Source: Owenia fusiformis (lineage: Eukaryota; Annelida; Polychaeta; Sabellida; Oweniidae). Taken from it: 60,000 nt of DNA. Shown here one piece after another: positions 1 to 12,900 of this stretch (positions within the stretch are counted from its first letter, which is position 1; every line of letters starts with the position of its first letter). A program made the position numbers and the translations under genes. Location: assembly GCA_903813345.2 (NCBI GenBank), contig CAIIXF020000006.1, positions 17,056,348 through 17,116,347 of the forward strand. Direction: 5' to 3'. The notes beneath the pieces were generated by a model, which saw only the letters and a list, made by a program, of their open reading frames with translations, searched no databases and was not told the origin of the DNA.

Positions 1-1142
1 ATTTTAATTCAGAACATGGACGCTTTTATTATTGATAAAGTGAAAAATGAATGGGTTTTCCTATATGGAGTTACGCTGTATATCCTGTGTATAATAGTAC
101 CATTAAGAGTTGACTTTACGATATAGAAAAGGAAATAAATTGATCACAAATTCCTTCAGGTATTGTCTACATAATCACAACCCATGGTCATTCACTTTGA
201 ATAATAATGATACATAAGTACATTTTAGACTGATTTGCAGTGCAATTTCTGAATGAATTCATTGAATATATATGTTTGATAATCTTTTCTGCGTATTCAT
301 TTGAGACTCCTGGACTTTGACAAACACCTATACTAGTCACCATGATGTTCTCATATTCTTACAGCTGAACTTTGTTTCAATTATTTTTTGGCAATGTAAA
401 CACCTCCCTAAGAAAACACTTCTTAATGGGAACACCTTGTAATGTGAACACCTCGTAATATGAACACCCCATAATGTGACCACCTCAAAATGTGAATTTA
501 TATGGAGAGGAGGACATTATATACTGTTTCTTTGCATGTTTGGGATATTTGGGTTTGTTTCCCCACAATGATTGTGCCCTTGATATACCTCCTTTACCCA
601 TTCTTGTATTTTTTGGTCTTCTTCCATTTCTCACTTGTTTTACATATTTCATACATCCTTATAATATTCTTTTTAGACGGTATAAGCTGTTGTTTGATTT
701 GATTGTTCAAAGGCAGGACTGTAGTGGCAACCAGTGCGTTGATTGATTTTCACTCTCATCAGTGCTATAAAGAAGACCAATGTTAAATGATATGATTATG
801 GTAATATACAGAAGTCTGGTTATTGTCTTGATAGAACCCATGTTATTGTCAGATTATTGAATATATGAAGCAGTATACTCTTTATTATATAGATGTATTA
901 TTCTTGCTCTGACTTGTGATCCTGCCCTTATATTATATTGTAAAGGTGATCCTGCAAATGTGGCACTTATTTTGTACTTTCAGAATTTTGTTCTACTTGA
1001 GAGGTGTTCTAGCAATAAATATATGTAAAATTATGTTAATTTCTTTAAATCTCACTCTCAGCTCATCTCCACCTCTTCTAGTCCCGTTAATGTCATGGCA
1101 GAGCATTCTGTCCTTTTGTTTTTCAATGGTACATGTGACATA
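1..1142. other. Non-coding, AT-rich; short GAACACCTC repeats
   Basis: No supported gene. About positions 396-495 carry four to five imperfect copies of a roughly 18-base unit of the form AATGTGAACACCTCGT. Open frames here are short and lack similarity to anything I recognise. Confidence 0.6.
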
Positions 1143-1144
1143 GT

Positions 1145-1303
1145 AGGGTTAAATTGCTTCGTAATGATGCAATTTAATCAAAACGCTTCATAATGAAGGA
1201 TTTTATACCTGTGTAACCCCTCAAAAATCCTTCATTACAAAGCTTTTTTTGTGAAAATGTTTTGTAATTAACTGATTAAACCTGCTGTGTTAAACCCTGA
1301 CCC
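1145..1303. repeat. Foldback/hairpin element
   Basis: An inverted repeat: CTTCATAATGAAGGATTTT on the left pairs with AAAATCCTTCATTACAAAG on the right around a spacer of about 20 bases. The outer flanks AGGGTTAAA and TTTAAACCCT-like sequence also pair loosely. It looks like a small foldback or MITE-type element; no clear target duplication is visible. Confidence 0.5.
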
Positions 1304-4125
1304 TCCTCTCTATGTCACCATTACCACCAATGTTCAGCACCTGTAACAAATGGCAGGTTGTGACATTTTGCATGTTGATGTTTTTAGTAGCGTATGTTTG
1401 ACTCGATTATTCGAGTTGTAGATACAGAAAACATACCCCGAGGAGAGATTTCTATTGTTTGTAAGAATGGCATCAAGCAGACAGTTTCAACCTTCAGGAG
1501 ATGAGTTGGTTGAAATTCAATGTCATAATATGAAGTGATTTGAATATCACTATAAATTTATTGGTACTTCCTGATATTTTTAGAGGTATTTTTGTATAGA
1601 CATATTGCTATAGTGTTCAATTTTTGTAGACATCAGTTGGTGTTGCAAGTCTGTAACATGGCATTTGTAACAAATGGCTGGTGATTACATTTTGCATGTT
1701 AATGCCTTGTAAGACCTTAGTAGATTTCATATTAAACAGAATTTGCAGATCTATGCTTATATTCATATTTTATGTATTTCTAGGAGATGTTAAGTTGCAG
1801 AGGAGAAATTACAGGACACAATGTACAAGGATGACAAAACCTATGAGGATTATCCGGCATGTTCGTTATATCTGAGGTAAATCTATCCTTATGTATTATT
1901 TTCTACCCCTCATCAGTTGGGTATTTTAAGGGGACGAAGCAACTCAGGAGACTGATAACTAACCATCTATATGAGTAACATGTACAGCATACAGTGATCT
2001 TCTTGTTTTTCCTCATTTAATCTAAATTTCACCTGGTTTGCTCAAAAGATCGCATTTTTAAGCATTTTAACAGCGGGCAAACAAATTTTTACAAGCTGAC
2101 CAGACCTCTGGCAGAATTCATTGATATCTTAGAATTGAACCTAAAGTAACCCAGTTGTGAATTAGTTCAGCACAATCCCCTATGAAATCTAATGTTCATT
2201 TTCAAGGTTCAAAATAAGCTCATCCCAAATGTAAAACATGGATATGTAAAAGATATATCTAAACACTCTTTGCCCCATATACTTATCCTGCCTTTAATAA
2301 TAAAGAAACTATAGAAACTTAATTCACACATAGCTATTCAATGTGTGTCCAGTATTTCACAGTATTTCATATAACTGCACTACATTATATAACCAATCGC
2401 TGAACCCAAGGCCCTTCTTTGAATGGTTGTCAAGTTGACAACTTGACTCTACAAATCAAAATTGATGCTTTGCCAACTTGACCTTTGCAAAAAGTATCAT
2501 TGAAAATATGTTATATTAGTTATTTCTTATCTTTTAAGTGATATGGTAGAAAATATTTTGCAATGTGTGAAACGAATTTAAGCCCAAAACTCAATGCATT
2601 GTGGAATGACCATTCCTTTAAGGCATTGTTTCCTAAAATTAACACTCGATGCTGCATAAATGTACAAATCTTGGAAAGCTACACCTTCAAGGAATGGTCC
2701 GTCCAGGGCTTAAATCATGACATTTATATGAACTGTATCTTGGCATTCTATTTCAATAAAGTATCTCTAAATTATTCATTAATCAGAACATATCTTTCAC
2801 GCGTCAAGGTCATACAGGAAGATCTTGTCGGAAAATGAACCACTTCCATTCTACATACTCAGTAACATGCAAGCAAAATGATAGTATTGTTTTTGATATT
2901 TGGAACTTGTTATAAAGAATGATTCTGTAATCCTGTAAAGGCAACATCCTCATCCTCCTAAGCAGGTATCCAGAATCCGTACCTCCTTCTTCCCCCTGCT
3001 ATAACCAATTTGGAAGCGCCCGATTAAACTGAATCACGTGATCTAATTATGCGCAATGACTTATCCACGATTTCTGTCGCAGTGTCTTAATCGGGGAAAT
3101 GCTAACTTCTTATCGCAGGGGGTAAAAAGAAAGAATATATTCTGGATTTTGAAGCCCTGTGATCGGAGGATGCAACATCCTTGCATCCTAAATTCATCAA
3201 GTAATTTACAACTTTTTTCTGATGTTGAAGTCTATCATCTTTGATGGTTTTAGGATAGAATAGCTTCGTAAATAAAGGATGACCTTCTTATCATCTATTT
3301 TAATATCCTCAGCCTTTGAGGCTAGGTGTAAAACAAAGCTCTCAGCTTTAAGAAGTGAGTTCAAACCATTGAAGAGGGTGCTCATCTTTTAGGATACATA
3401 CATTTGGAATTCCTTGTTATTGTTATCCGTGAAAGTTGTCTGTTAAGAAAGAATTTATATCACAAAAGATGACCTTACTTTATAACAGGATGTTTGAGCA
3501 ATACATTGTATCTATCAACCATGAAGGTTAAGTGAAATGGTTCAATAATGACCAGATCCTGAGTAGCGGATTGATGACTTTGTGACTTATACAAAGAAAT
3601 CAAGAAGAAGACAAGTTCTGTTCAGAGGTTTATCAAAAAAAGAATAATTGTAATACTAACTGAAACACTATTGCAAATAGTAACAGTGAATTGAATTGGA
3701 ACAGCCCAACATATCATCTCAATTGTTTGATTTAGCATTTCCAGTCTGAATTCTAAAAATGTACAAAACGCAACTACTAGTCCATACTTCTTCTGGATTC
3801 AAATGATGGCACTTATTCAAACCTAACATTCATGTCACATATATAACTCAAATTAAATGCCATGAAACATGAAGATCTTATCAGTATGAATTCTGTTACA
3901 ACATCATTTGAGATCCTCATATTTACTCTAAGCTCTGAATTTCAGGGTATTTTAGGCAGGGGGTACCCTTTGCATTAGTTCATCTTTGCTTCTTAAAAGA
4001 GAGCTTCGTCTTCACTCTTTCAGTTTACAATAAATCTTTGAACTCAACCAGCCATTCAAAGCTTGTCGTCGAAATACGGACGACTTTCTATTAGGGGCTG
4101 CTAAACTGTAATATAGTCCATAGTG
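1304..4125. other. Non-coding stretch with a second dispersed-module copy
   Basis: No convincing gene. Positions 1632-1715 carry the second copy of the dispersed TGACATTTTGCATGTTAATG module. The open frames at 1681-1875, 2563-2838 and 3056-3244 are short, of low coding quality and without recognisable motifs. Confidence 0.55.
1326..1395 (+). repeat. Dispersed repeat module, copy 1
   Basis: Contains a core close to TGTAACAAATGGCAGGTTG followed by TGACATTTTGCATGTTGATG. The same module recurs at about 1632, 7905, 9425 and, on the minus strand, 18601. Function is unknown; it behaves like an interspersed repeat. Confidence 0.6.
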
Positions 4126-5458
4126 GACAGAGGGTAGTTTATAACTAGACTCTGCATGAAGGGTAGGCAGAGGGTAGTTTATAACTAGACTCTACACGCA
4201 GGGTAGGCAGAGGGTAGTTTATAAGTAGACTCTACATGCAGGGTAGGCAGAGGGTAGTTTATAACTAGACTCTATACACAGGGTAAGCAGAGGGTAGTTT
4301 ATAACTAGACTCTACACGCAGGGTAAGCAGAGGGTAGTTAATAACTAGACTCTGCATGCAGGGTAGGCAGAGGGTAGTTTATAACTAGACTCTGCATGTA
4401 GGGTAGGTAGAGGGTAGTTTATAACTAGACTCTGCATGCAGGGTAGGCAGAGGGTAGTTTATAACTAGAGTCTACATGCAGGGTAGGCAGAGGGTAGTTT
4501 ATAACTAGACTCTACACACAGGGTAGGCAGAGGGTATAGTTTATAACTAGACTCTGCATGCAGGGTAGGCAGAGGGTAGTTTATAACTAGACTCTGCATG
4601 TAGGGTAGGCAGAGGGTAGTTTATAACTAGACTCTACAAGCAGGGTAGGCAGAGGGTAGTTTATTACTAGACTCTGCATGCAGGGTAGGCAGAGGGAAGT
4701 TTATAACTAGACTACACGCAGGGTAGGCAGAGGGTAGTTTATTACTAGACTCTGCATGCAGGGTAGGCAGAGGGAAGTTTATAACTAGACTACACGCAGG
4801 GTAGGCAGAGGGTAGTTTATAACTAGACTCTGTATGTAGGGTAGGCAGAGGGTAGTTTATAACTAGACTCTACACGCAGGGTAGGCAGAGGGTAGTTTAT
4901 AACTAGACTCTGCATGCAGGGTAGGCAGAGGGAAGTTTATAACTAGACTCTGCATGCAGGGTAGGCAGAAGGTAGTTTATAACTAGACTCTGCATGTAGG
5001 GTAGGCAGAGGGTAGTTTATAACTAGACTCTACACGCAGGGCAGGCAGAGAGTAGTTTAAAACTAGACTCTACACGCAGGGTAGGCAGAGGGTATAGTTT
5101 ATAACTAGACTCTGCATGCAGGGTAGGCAGAGGGTAGTTTATAACTAGACTGCATGTAGGGTAGACAGAGGGTAGTTTATAACTAGACTCTGCATGCATG
5201 GTAGGTGGAGAGAAGTTTATAACTAGACTCTACACGCAGGGTAGGCAGAGGGTATAGTTTATAACTCTACTCTGCATGCAGGGTAGGCAGAGGGTAGTTT
5301 ATAACTAGACTCTGCATGTAGGGTAGGCAGAGGGTAGTTTATAACTAGACTCTACACGCAGGGTAGGCAGAGGGTAGTTTATAACAAGACTCTGCATGCA
5401 GGGTAGGCAAAAGGAAGTTTATAACTAGACTCTACAGGCAGGGTAGGCAGAGGGTAAT
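4126..5458. repeat. 40-bp minisatellite, about 33 copies
   Basis: Tandem array of a 40-base unit containing GGGTAGGCAGAGGGTAGTTT and then ATAACTAGACTCTGCATGCA. Units are strongly conserved, and variants are point changes (for example GCATGCA versus ACACGCA), a 2-base insertion giving GGGTATAGTTT in four units, and 2-base losses giving ACTACACGCA. Variant blocks recur in order, which suggests past duplication of groups of units. There are no spacers, so this is not CRISPR-like. Confidence 0.95.
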
Positions 5459-6586
5459 ATACCATGGTAGCAGATGAGCGAGATGGTATTTCCCTGTTGT
5501 GTCAATGATCAAAACAAAATGTGGGCACCATTGACGAACATAAAGGAGATTGTTGAATCGGATTAATATTAATAAGATAAGAGTAAGCATGTTAGAGCAT
5601 GGGAGAGACAGTTCCCTTTAGATGATGTGATTAGAGATCTATAAGGCGAACCAGCTCAATGAATTTAATTGAATTCAACGCAATGTGAGCAATAGTATGT
5701 GCTCATCAATACAGTCTACGTCATGCTCTCTCTATGGAGAGAATTAAATGAAGCCTATGTATAAAGTTTTAATATGTCGGTCACAGAAAGTTTCTTACAG
5801 AGTAAAAGAGGATGACGCAACCAAGAAATGAAGTTGATTAGGTTGAAGTTAAATAGGCAGATTAAAAATGTTGAAAAGGAATCTTAAAAAATTTTGCAAG
5901 TGTTTCCTTTGCAATCCTTATTTTATTACCTGGAAAATTAAGAAATGGGATATCTCATATCTGATCAAATATGGAAGAAAAGTCCAAAAGCATTAGATCT
6001 CAAAACAAGACATAAATGCTGAACTTCATACAAAATAGGCATGACATGAATTTTATGTAAAAATATGAAATTATAACATTTTTGGGGAAATGACTCAAAC
6101 TAGTTTTTTACATTATGAATTATACAGACCTTGCTAAAAATGAGATACCTTTATGCATTCGATGTTCAAAAAAACATCAATCTACAATATCTATGTCAAG
6201 AGTGAATATGATGAAGAAATTGTCTGTTCATGTTGAAAGAATATTCATCATTGAAGAATAATAGAGAAACTCATTCTAAGAATGTGTTACAAATGGCTTG
6301 AAGATTGACTGTCAAAGAATAATCAAGACAAAGTCTCTCGTTAAAGACATTTGTCAATATACCCAAGGTTCATTTCAATGCTAATCCCATAATGTCATTG
6401 TTCTTAAATCATATTGTAATAACAAAGGCCATTTCCTCTCATTTTGAGAACCCTGTTCAATTGTTTTTTATTATATTACTCAGAATGAAGATGTCATACT
6501 TATGGTTTAGAATTCAAACTATTGAACTGATGAGTGGTACCAATCCTTAGTTGAAAATACTTGACATACTTGTAAAGTGTAAATTA
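5459..6586. other. Non-coding stretch
   Basis: AT-rich sequence after the minisatellite with no supported gene, repeat array or RNA gene. Confidence 0.55.
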
Positions 6587-6594
6587 TATACTAC

Positions 6595-6971
6595 TAGAGG
6601 TGTCACGGATACGCGATTTTGTTCCGATCCGCGGAATTATGCCCTCGGAACGGAACACGGAACACAAATTGAGAATTTCGGTTCGGACTGGAACAAGAAC
6701 ATTTTACCCTTTCACAACTTTTGGCCCTTAAATCGCCACAAAACAGCATTTTTCTTTCAATATTTTGCACCAAATGAGGTTCGTTCTTTTCACTCTTTCT
6801 CATTGAAGAGTTTTGAAGAGCTTTTGCTACCAAATAGACCTAGATGATCAACTTATTTTAATCTTAAACACGCAGTCACTCTGTTCCGAACCGTTCCAAA
6901 ATTGTTCCATTCCGAAGCAAAATGTTCCGAACCGAACCGTTCCGATTTTTTTTTGTTCCGTGACATCTCTA
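6595..6971. mobile_element. hAT-type MITE, 377 bp, with 8-bp target duplication
   Basis: Termini are TAGAGGTGTCACGGA on the left and the inverse TCCGTGACATCTCTA on the right (one mismatch). The element is flanked on both sides by TATACTAC (6587-6594 and 6972-6979), an 8-base target-site duplication. Eight-base duplications and TAGAGGTG-like ends are typical of hAT elements. The interior has many scattered GTTCCG/CGGAAC words on both strands, suggesting transposase-binding or fold-back structure. The open frames inside it (6603-6833 minus, 6551-6847 plus) are by-products. It encodes no transposase. Confidence 0.85.
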
Positions 6972-6979
6972 TATACTAC

Positions 6980-8274
6980 AACTATATAACTTGTTTTGTT
7001 ATTGTGATACTCATATCCAAGTGGTTTCAAATACAGATCTTTATCATAAGACTTATAAAATAATATATATTGAACTTCTGTCATTATATGTTCATTAATC
7101 TTCAAATTATGGCTATTGGCTCCAGTGAAGTAAAAAAAAATCAGAAAAGTCTGTCCCATTATACCTCAGCAGTGGGATATGCGTATCTTGCATTTTGGAT
7201 TTAAGTGAGCTTAAGTTTTTCGTTTCCAAGTACATCAATGGGGTTGACATTTATTAGGCTTCCTGTGTAAGCTGTCTCAACACTAACCTTGATTACAGAT
7301 TTGGATCTTTATCTTTCTTTAGCGAATCGTCAACAATCACAAGTATGGACCATTATGACTCATCTACTTTACTTGTCCTTTTGCAATGCAACAGAGAGCG
7401 AGAGAGAGAATGTGAGAGATTCTATGAGCATCAGAAACAAAAGGTTTTACAATTGCTTATGACAATAATTGTAAAATAAGATTATGATAAGAGTATTGCG
7501 TAAGATGTAGGAGGTGAATAACCTTATGATTATTGATTTCATAGCTTTTCTGATAGTTTCTTTGTTATATACCAGGTCGTTCAATAAGTTCACGGAAAAA
7601 TGCTCAAAGATTCTTCATATTCTTTCATAGAATTTTCACACAGTGTATAAAAATACTTTCTGATTGATTCTTAAAATATCAGCATCTCTTATTTAATTGA
7701 TCAAAAATAAGGGTTACTACGGTAACTTGACTTTTGGGTAGGCGGGGTACTTTTTACGTCACATAATTTACCATTACATTTCATTCAGTTCTCTTAACCT
7801 TGAACATTTTAAGTGGAATATTCTTAAATGATTTATATGTCACAACCACTAGTGTTGAAATATTGGTATAGTCTCCAACTTTTTTCTGGATGGTGTTTCA
7901 GTAGTCGGCATTTGGTGTTTGTTGTTTGGTGGTCGATGTCTGAAACAAATGTTGGGTGGTGACATTTTGCATGTTAATGCCTTGTTCATTGATGTTTGAT
8001 GTGGATAAGTTGACCCAATGTTTCTAATGAATCTGTTTCCTCTTCACAATGTTTTTTGTTCATGTTTCTGTCTAGCTTTTTGTGTTAAATGACCCAAATG
8101 ATTATCTATATACTGTACGTCCTCCTTCTTAAACATGACTTTTTTAAAAAATTAAATTTAGATGCATTAGATTTACAAGGATGTATGGATTTTCAACCAC
8201 TAGCATCACTAACCATGTATGGTTGTCATAGTTCTGATTTTTACCATCACCCAAACACCCATAATATATCTATA
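6980..8274. other. Non-coding; mariner-like scrap and third dispersed-module copy
   Basis: Around 7573-7610 the sequence CAGGTCGTTCAATAAGTTCA resembles mariner termini seen in many animals, but no partner end or transposase is evident. Positions 7905-7985 carry the third copy of the dispersed TGACATTTTGCATGTTAATG module. No gene is supported. Confidence 0.4.
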
Positions 8275-8276
8275 TA

Positions 8277-8410
8277 GTAAAACCTGCATAAGAAAAAATC
8301 TTCATTGTTGGTTGGTAATTTATACAGAAGTCAGTAGAATATGTGTGGAGGAAGGGTGTCTACTAGAGACAGGTGTTTATTAGAGAGGTGTTCACTTAGA
8401 CAGGTTTTAC
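8277..8410. mobile_element. Small TA-flanked MITE (pogo/mariner-like)
   Basis: GTAAAACCTG at the left end and CAGGTTTTAC at the right end form perfect 10-base inverted termini, each flanked by TA (8275-8276 and 8411-8412), consistent with a TA target duplication of the Tc1/mariner/pogo group. The interior (about 134 bases) is non-coding and rich in GTGT/ACAC words. Confidence 0.6.
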
Positions 8411-8412
8411 TA

Positions 8413-11400
8413 AACAAATACATGCTTATCATATAATATTCCCTAGATAGTATGATCTTTTTCTTTTATATAGTATACTGAGCCAATATTACTGGCTGAC
8501 CATTGAAAGATAAGTTGATTTGATACCACCTCAGTATCAGCAACTGCATTTATTCCTACTAAATTGGATTTGTGGACAATTTAATTGACCAGTGCCTTAG
8601 ATAAATCTAGATTTAAGGATATACATGTCTGTAGAGGAAAGTCTAATTCACTTTACTCAGGTCCGAACTGAAGTATTTTATCTGGAAATCAGTAAACACA
8701 ATATTGATGTTTTTAAGGGTTAACAGGCCTATGTAGATTTCTGTGGGGGTAAAACACCATTAGTGTTTTTTGAAGTATGGATATTTGTTAAAGAAACAGT
8801 TTTTTTTTCGTTTTTTTGTGACTGGCATTCATAGTTTGGCTTTGAATTAGAAAAACATTTAGTGTGATGCAATCAGTTTCTGTAACCAGTATGAAAAGCA
8901 ATGTAAAAAGCTTTAACAACTTCAGAAACATTGGTCACTGCTATAATTTCCCAAATGTGAACTAATGCACCATTTGAATTCACAATTTTATTTCTTAATA
9001 GGTTAGAATATGCAGCATTTTACTAAGGCATTATCGCTTGTATGCAGACAGTTAGTTGACTTCATGTTCGCATTTTCAATTTAAAAATTAGTGAGCATAA
9101 TTTCCTGAAAAAATCAGTGAGGCAATTGCCTCACATGCCTCTTACCCAGCTTGACCCTTGATTGAGCTATTGCATTTTTAAAGACAGAAAATTATTGTAG
9201 ACCTTGTATTCATTATTTTTGTAACAGTCCACAAATACTAAATATCCATTCTTATTGTGTTTGCAAGCATAATGTATATACTATGCTGATCCTGGTGATA
9301 ATGTAGATATGCTCCATAGAGCACATATAATCTCACTATTACATTGATATGTTGATATAATATACTTGGATTTTACGTCACCACCAAGAAATGATGGCAT
9401 ATTGTTATAGTCACAGTATTTTTGTGACCAGTATTCAGTATTGGTGTTCAGTGTCTGTATCATATTGTTACATTTTTGTAAAAACCATTTGCAATAACAC
9501 TGTCATTTTGTTATGTTAATGCCTTGTTAGGTTGGGTAATATGTTCTGAAATTATTCCAGTTCCTGTCCTCTTTAAGCTGAAAAGGATATTGATTGTTTG
9601 ACAATGGAATGATGTGATGAGTTTTGGAATGACCAGTCTGACTTTTTGCATTCCAGTATCAATTCATCATGATCCTACTTTTGTATGTAATTGTTTATTT
9701 TTCATGAAATAAATAAAATTATATTTGTTTGCAGATTCTTCCATATACCTACCAAGAGCAAGTCAAGAAGGAGGCTGCTTCTCATACTACACAATCTGGC
9801 CGTTGCTTTGCGCGTGATGACATGGGTAATTAGAATTTCCATCTTTCCAGTCCTCAGAAAGTTCACTTGATTTCCACTTTTAGTCTGCAATTTTTCCATC
9901 ACACATGTTTTTATAGTACCTTAGAAACATACAATATGGGCATTAACTTCTGGCGACATCCCACTTTCCTTGTTTGATGGATTAACGATTTATAGAATGG
10001 TTTTTGTTCTGAAAATCTAGAACTTATGGGGTTTGGGATATTCTGGATAAATTCAAGGCACTATATTGTTTATCTTGTGCCTTTGTTATGAGTGTTCTTC
10101 CCCTCTGATCCCAGTCTGCTAAAAACATTTTATATACAATACAGTACCATTTCATTTGAGAGCTCTTAATTATTGAGATTTCATCATTAGATTTTATATT
10201 ATTTCATCATACAATATTACATTATATATTTCTTTGAAATTATATTATATATATGGATTTGTGTAAATTATGATTATAAAGAAATAGATTGTAGAGGGAG
10301 AATAAATCATTCATAGTTTACAAAATTATCATTTCAGGCCGAGGAGACTAGGGCATGTCTGTCTACAAAGTGTACTGAATAAATACAGTCTTCAAGGCAT
10401 ATATTACAAGGAGTGTATTCCAAAGTCTTCAAGGCGTATTTTATAGGAAACAACTATTATACAAGGTCTGCAGTGGATGGATGTTCAGATCACTTGTATA
10501 GATGTCTCACTAAAACTGTATTATAATACACTCATTGGAAATTCAGAATAAGCATTTACGGAACTACTTTATGTTCATGAGCACACATGAGAATGTGTTC
10601 TAGTGATTATCTGGATATTCTAGTGAATCGGTGGATTTACATTGGATTATGACGCTGGCATTTGTTCAGAAAATGCATGTGATAAACCTTGTTACGTTTT
10701 AATATTTTAGTTCATTGTTCTTTAGTTTAGATATACAAGTTTAGACCATTGAAAATTGCGCTAAAGTCATACAATCTTAAAATGGAACTTAATAGTAGAA
10801 AATGGGAATAACTGGAAATTTAGATTGTAAAATGAGAAAAGACGAGATGTGGGGTTAACAACAACTTTATTGGTTGGCATAGCAACAATCTAATTTAATA
10901 TCTGATATCAACTCAGGATTTGCAGGATATGGTACAATCTTGATCCAATGATGAACAAAGCTTCATGGATTTATTAATGGATTAGAACCCACGTAGGTGA
11001 AAACCACAAAATGGAATCAAATCTAGGACAATAACATGGAATATGGATAAAGAGAAACATACATATGAAAACCTGGACATTGCTAGTCAAGAGGATATAT
11101 TCATTCATCATTTTTTCACAGGTTGTCTGATGTTACGACGTTTTACAAGTGATTTGTTAATTTTGATGCCATCTATGGAGTAATCTTTTCATTATAGGAC
11201 TACAGGTTGTTAGTCTTTCTCTAGCCCCCTTATGTATTTCACTACTCTGTTGAGTTATGTAGGTGTGTATTATTATGAAGGGGTGCATAAGGGCCAGATA
11301 AGACTAGCAAGACATATTAAGGCCAATGTAAACAGTGTTAAGCATTTCCAGCAACATTGTTTTCAAACTATTTGATCTATATAAATGTCCCTGTCAAATT

Positions 11401-12645
11401 TTAAAGAAAATAAGCTATTATTTTCATGTGCCATCTATTTCGACAAAATCAGGCAAATTTTAGGAACGAAGACGACTAATTATAAACCTTATTCCTTATG
11501 CCTCAATGAAAAGAAGAAAATGCTTCCTAACATATAATTTATTTATTAACCCTGGCCTACATATATAAATTATTGTTTTGTTTTGAAAGTTTGATAATTG
11601 ATCATTACAAAATGCAATGTTAAACTTTCTACTGAATGGATCTTGTTCGTAAGCTCTTTGTTTTTATGATTGAGCCCTCCTGTTTTTTTCATATGTCCTT
11701 TGTTTTCAATAATGATAGACCTGACATTCTAATACCATAGATACTTTGTGGCAGATTTCTACCTCAGTTTTTATCTTGCAATCATTTAACGTCCACAAGA
11801 AATCTACCCTTAGCATATTCAAATGTAATACTCATGGGTTCTTAACAGTTCTTCGTTTTGGTGAAAAGACTATTGTTCTGTCACATGAAAAACGGGTCCA
11901 AGTAAAATTTCTCTTTAGGTTATATAATGTTCTTCTTCATTGATGCAATTTTGGGGTAAAATATAACATTTGTATCTGCTTTATCATGTCCCCTTTCTCG
12001 GATGAGTTTCAACAATTGTGGTTAGTTGTTAGTTTGTTGAGTTGATATTTTGTGCAGTTCTCAAAACTGAAGGAATGTCCCATACTAAAGATGGTGTTTG
12101 TATTAGGCTATATGGCTTTGTCATTATTGATAAACAAAAGTTTATTGGTGAACTTAGTTCTTGCTTCTGTTTGAATCCATTTTTGTATTTCTCTTGATCT
12201 GTTGATAATTAGACAGTAGTAAATAAACATATTTTTCCATTCTTATATTCTCTCTAAATCAAAGTCTTAGATCTTTGGGCAGGAAACTGAAATTCACAAA
12301 AAATCATTTTATTTCCTTTGAATTTATGTAAGCATATAGTTATTGAATTAAGTCTGATTCATAACAATTGTTCATGCTCTTGAGGCTTGTTTAAAGTGAC
12401 ATTATGACCAATTTACATTTCTTATAGATTTTAACTTCTACAAATTGAAATATGAATTTTCCAATGAGTCTAAATATGAGTGTTGTCCAATCATGCAATA
12501 AATATGCAAGAGTAGCTTATAAGTAGGGGGTTTAATATGTCAAATGGCAGTTATCTAGACAATTCAATGAAATGTGACCTTTGAATAGTCTAGCATGAAA
12601 GCATTATATGTAAAGTAGACTCATTGTTTTCCTAACACTGCTATG
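8413..12645. other. Non-coding stretch with a fourth dispersed-module copy
   Basis: No gene supported. Around 9425-9535 there is a diverged copy of the dispersed module ending in TTATGTTAATGCCTTGTTAG. The minus frames at 9281-9463 and 9702-9902 have no recognisable motif. Confidence 0.5.
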
Positions 12646-12647
12646 TT

Positions 12648-12900
12648 TGTGTATGTACAATGTATGTGTACAAGTTGTATGTACAAAGTATGCATATAAT
12701 GTATATTTACAATAAATGTGTACAATGTGTTTTTACGATGTGTATGTGCAGTGTATGTATACAATATATCATGTGTACAGTACAAGGTTTATGTACAGTA
12801 TATATGTACTAGGTACAGTGTAGGTGTACAATGTGTATGTACAATGGTTCTGTACATGTACAATGTATGTCTACAATGTCTAGGTACAATATATGTCTAT
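12648..12900. repeat. Degenerate TGTATGTACAA simple repeat
   Basis: Many imperfect copies of a 10-14 base unit like TGTATGTACAATG. The 12718-13038 open frame that crosses it is an artefact of the repeat (alternating Tyr-Val-Cys-Thr). Confidence 0.75.

Noticed and set aside
4126-5458. CRISPR-like regular array
   Set aside because: Units are contiguous with no unique spacers, and the surrounding DNA is eukaryotic; it is a minisatellite.
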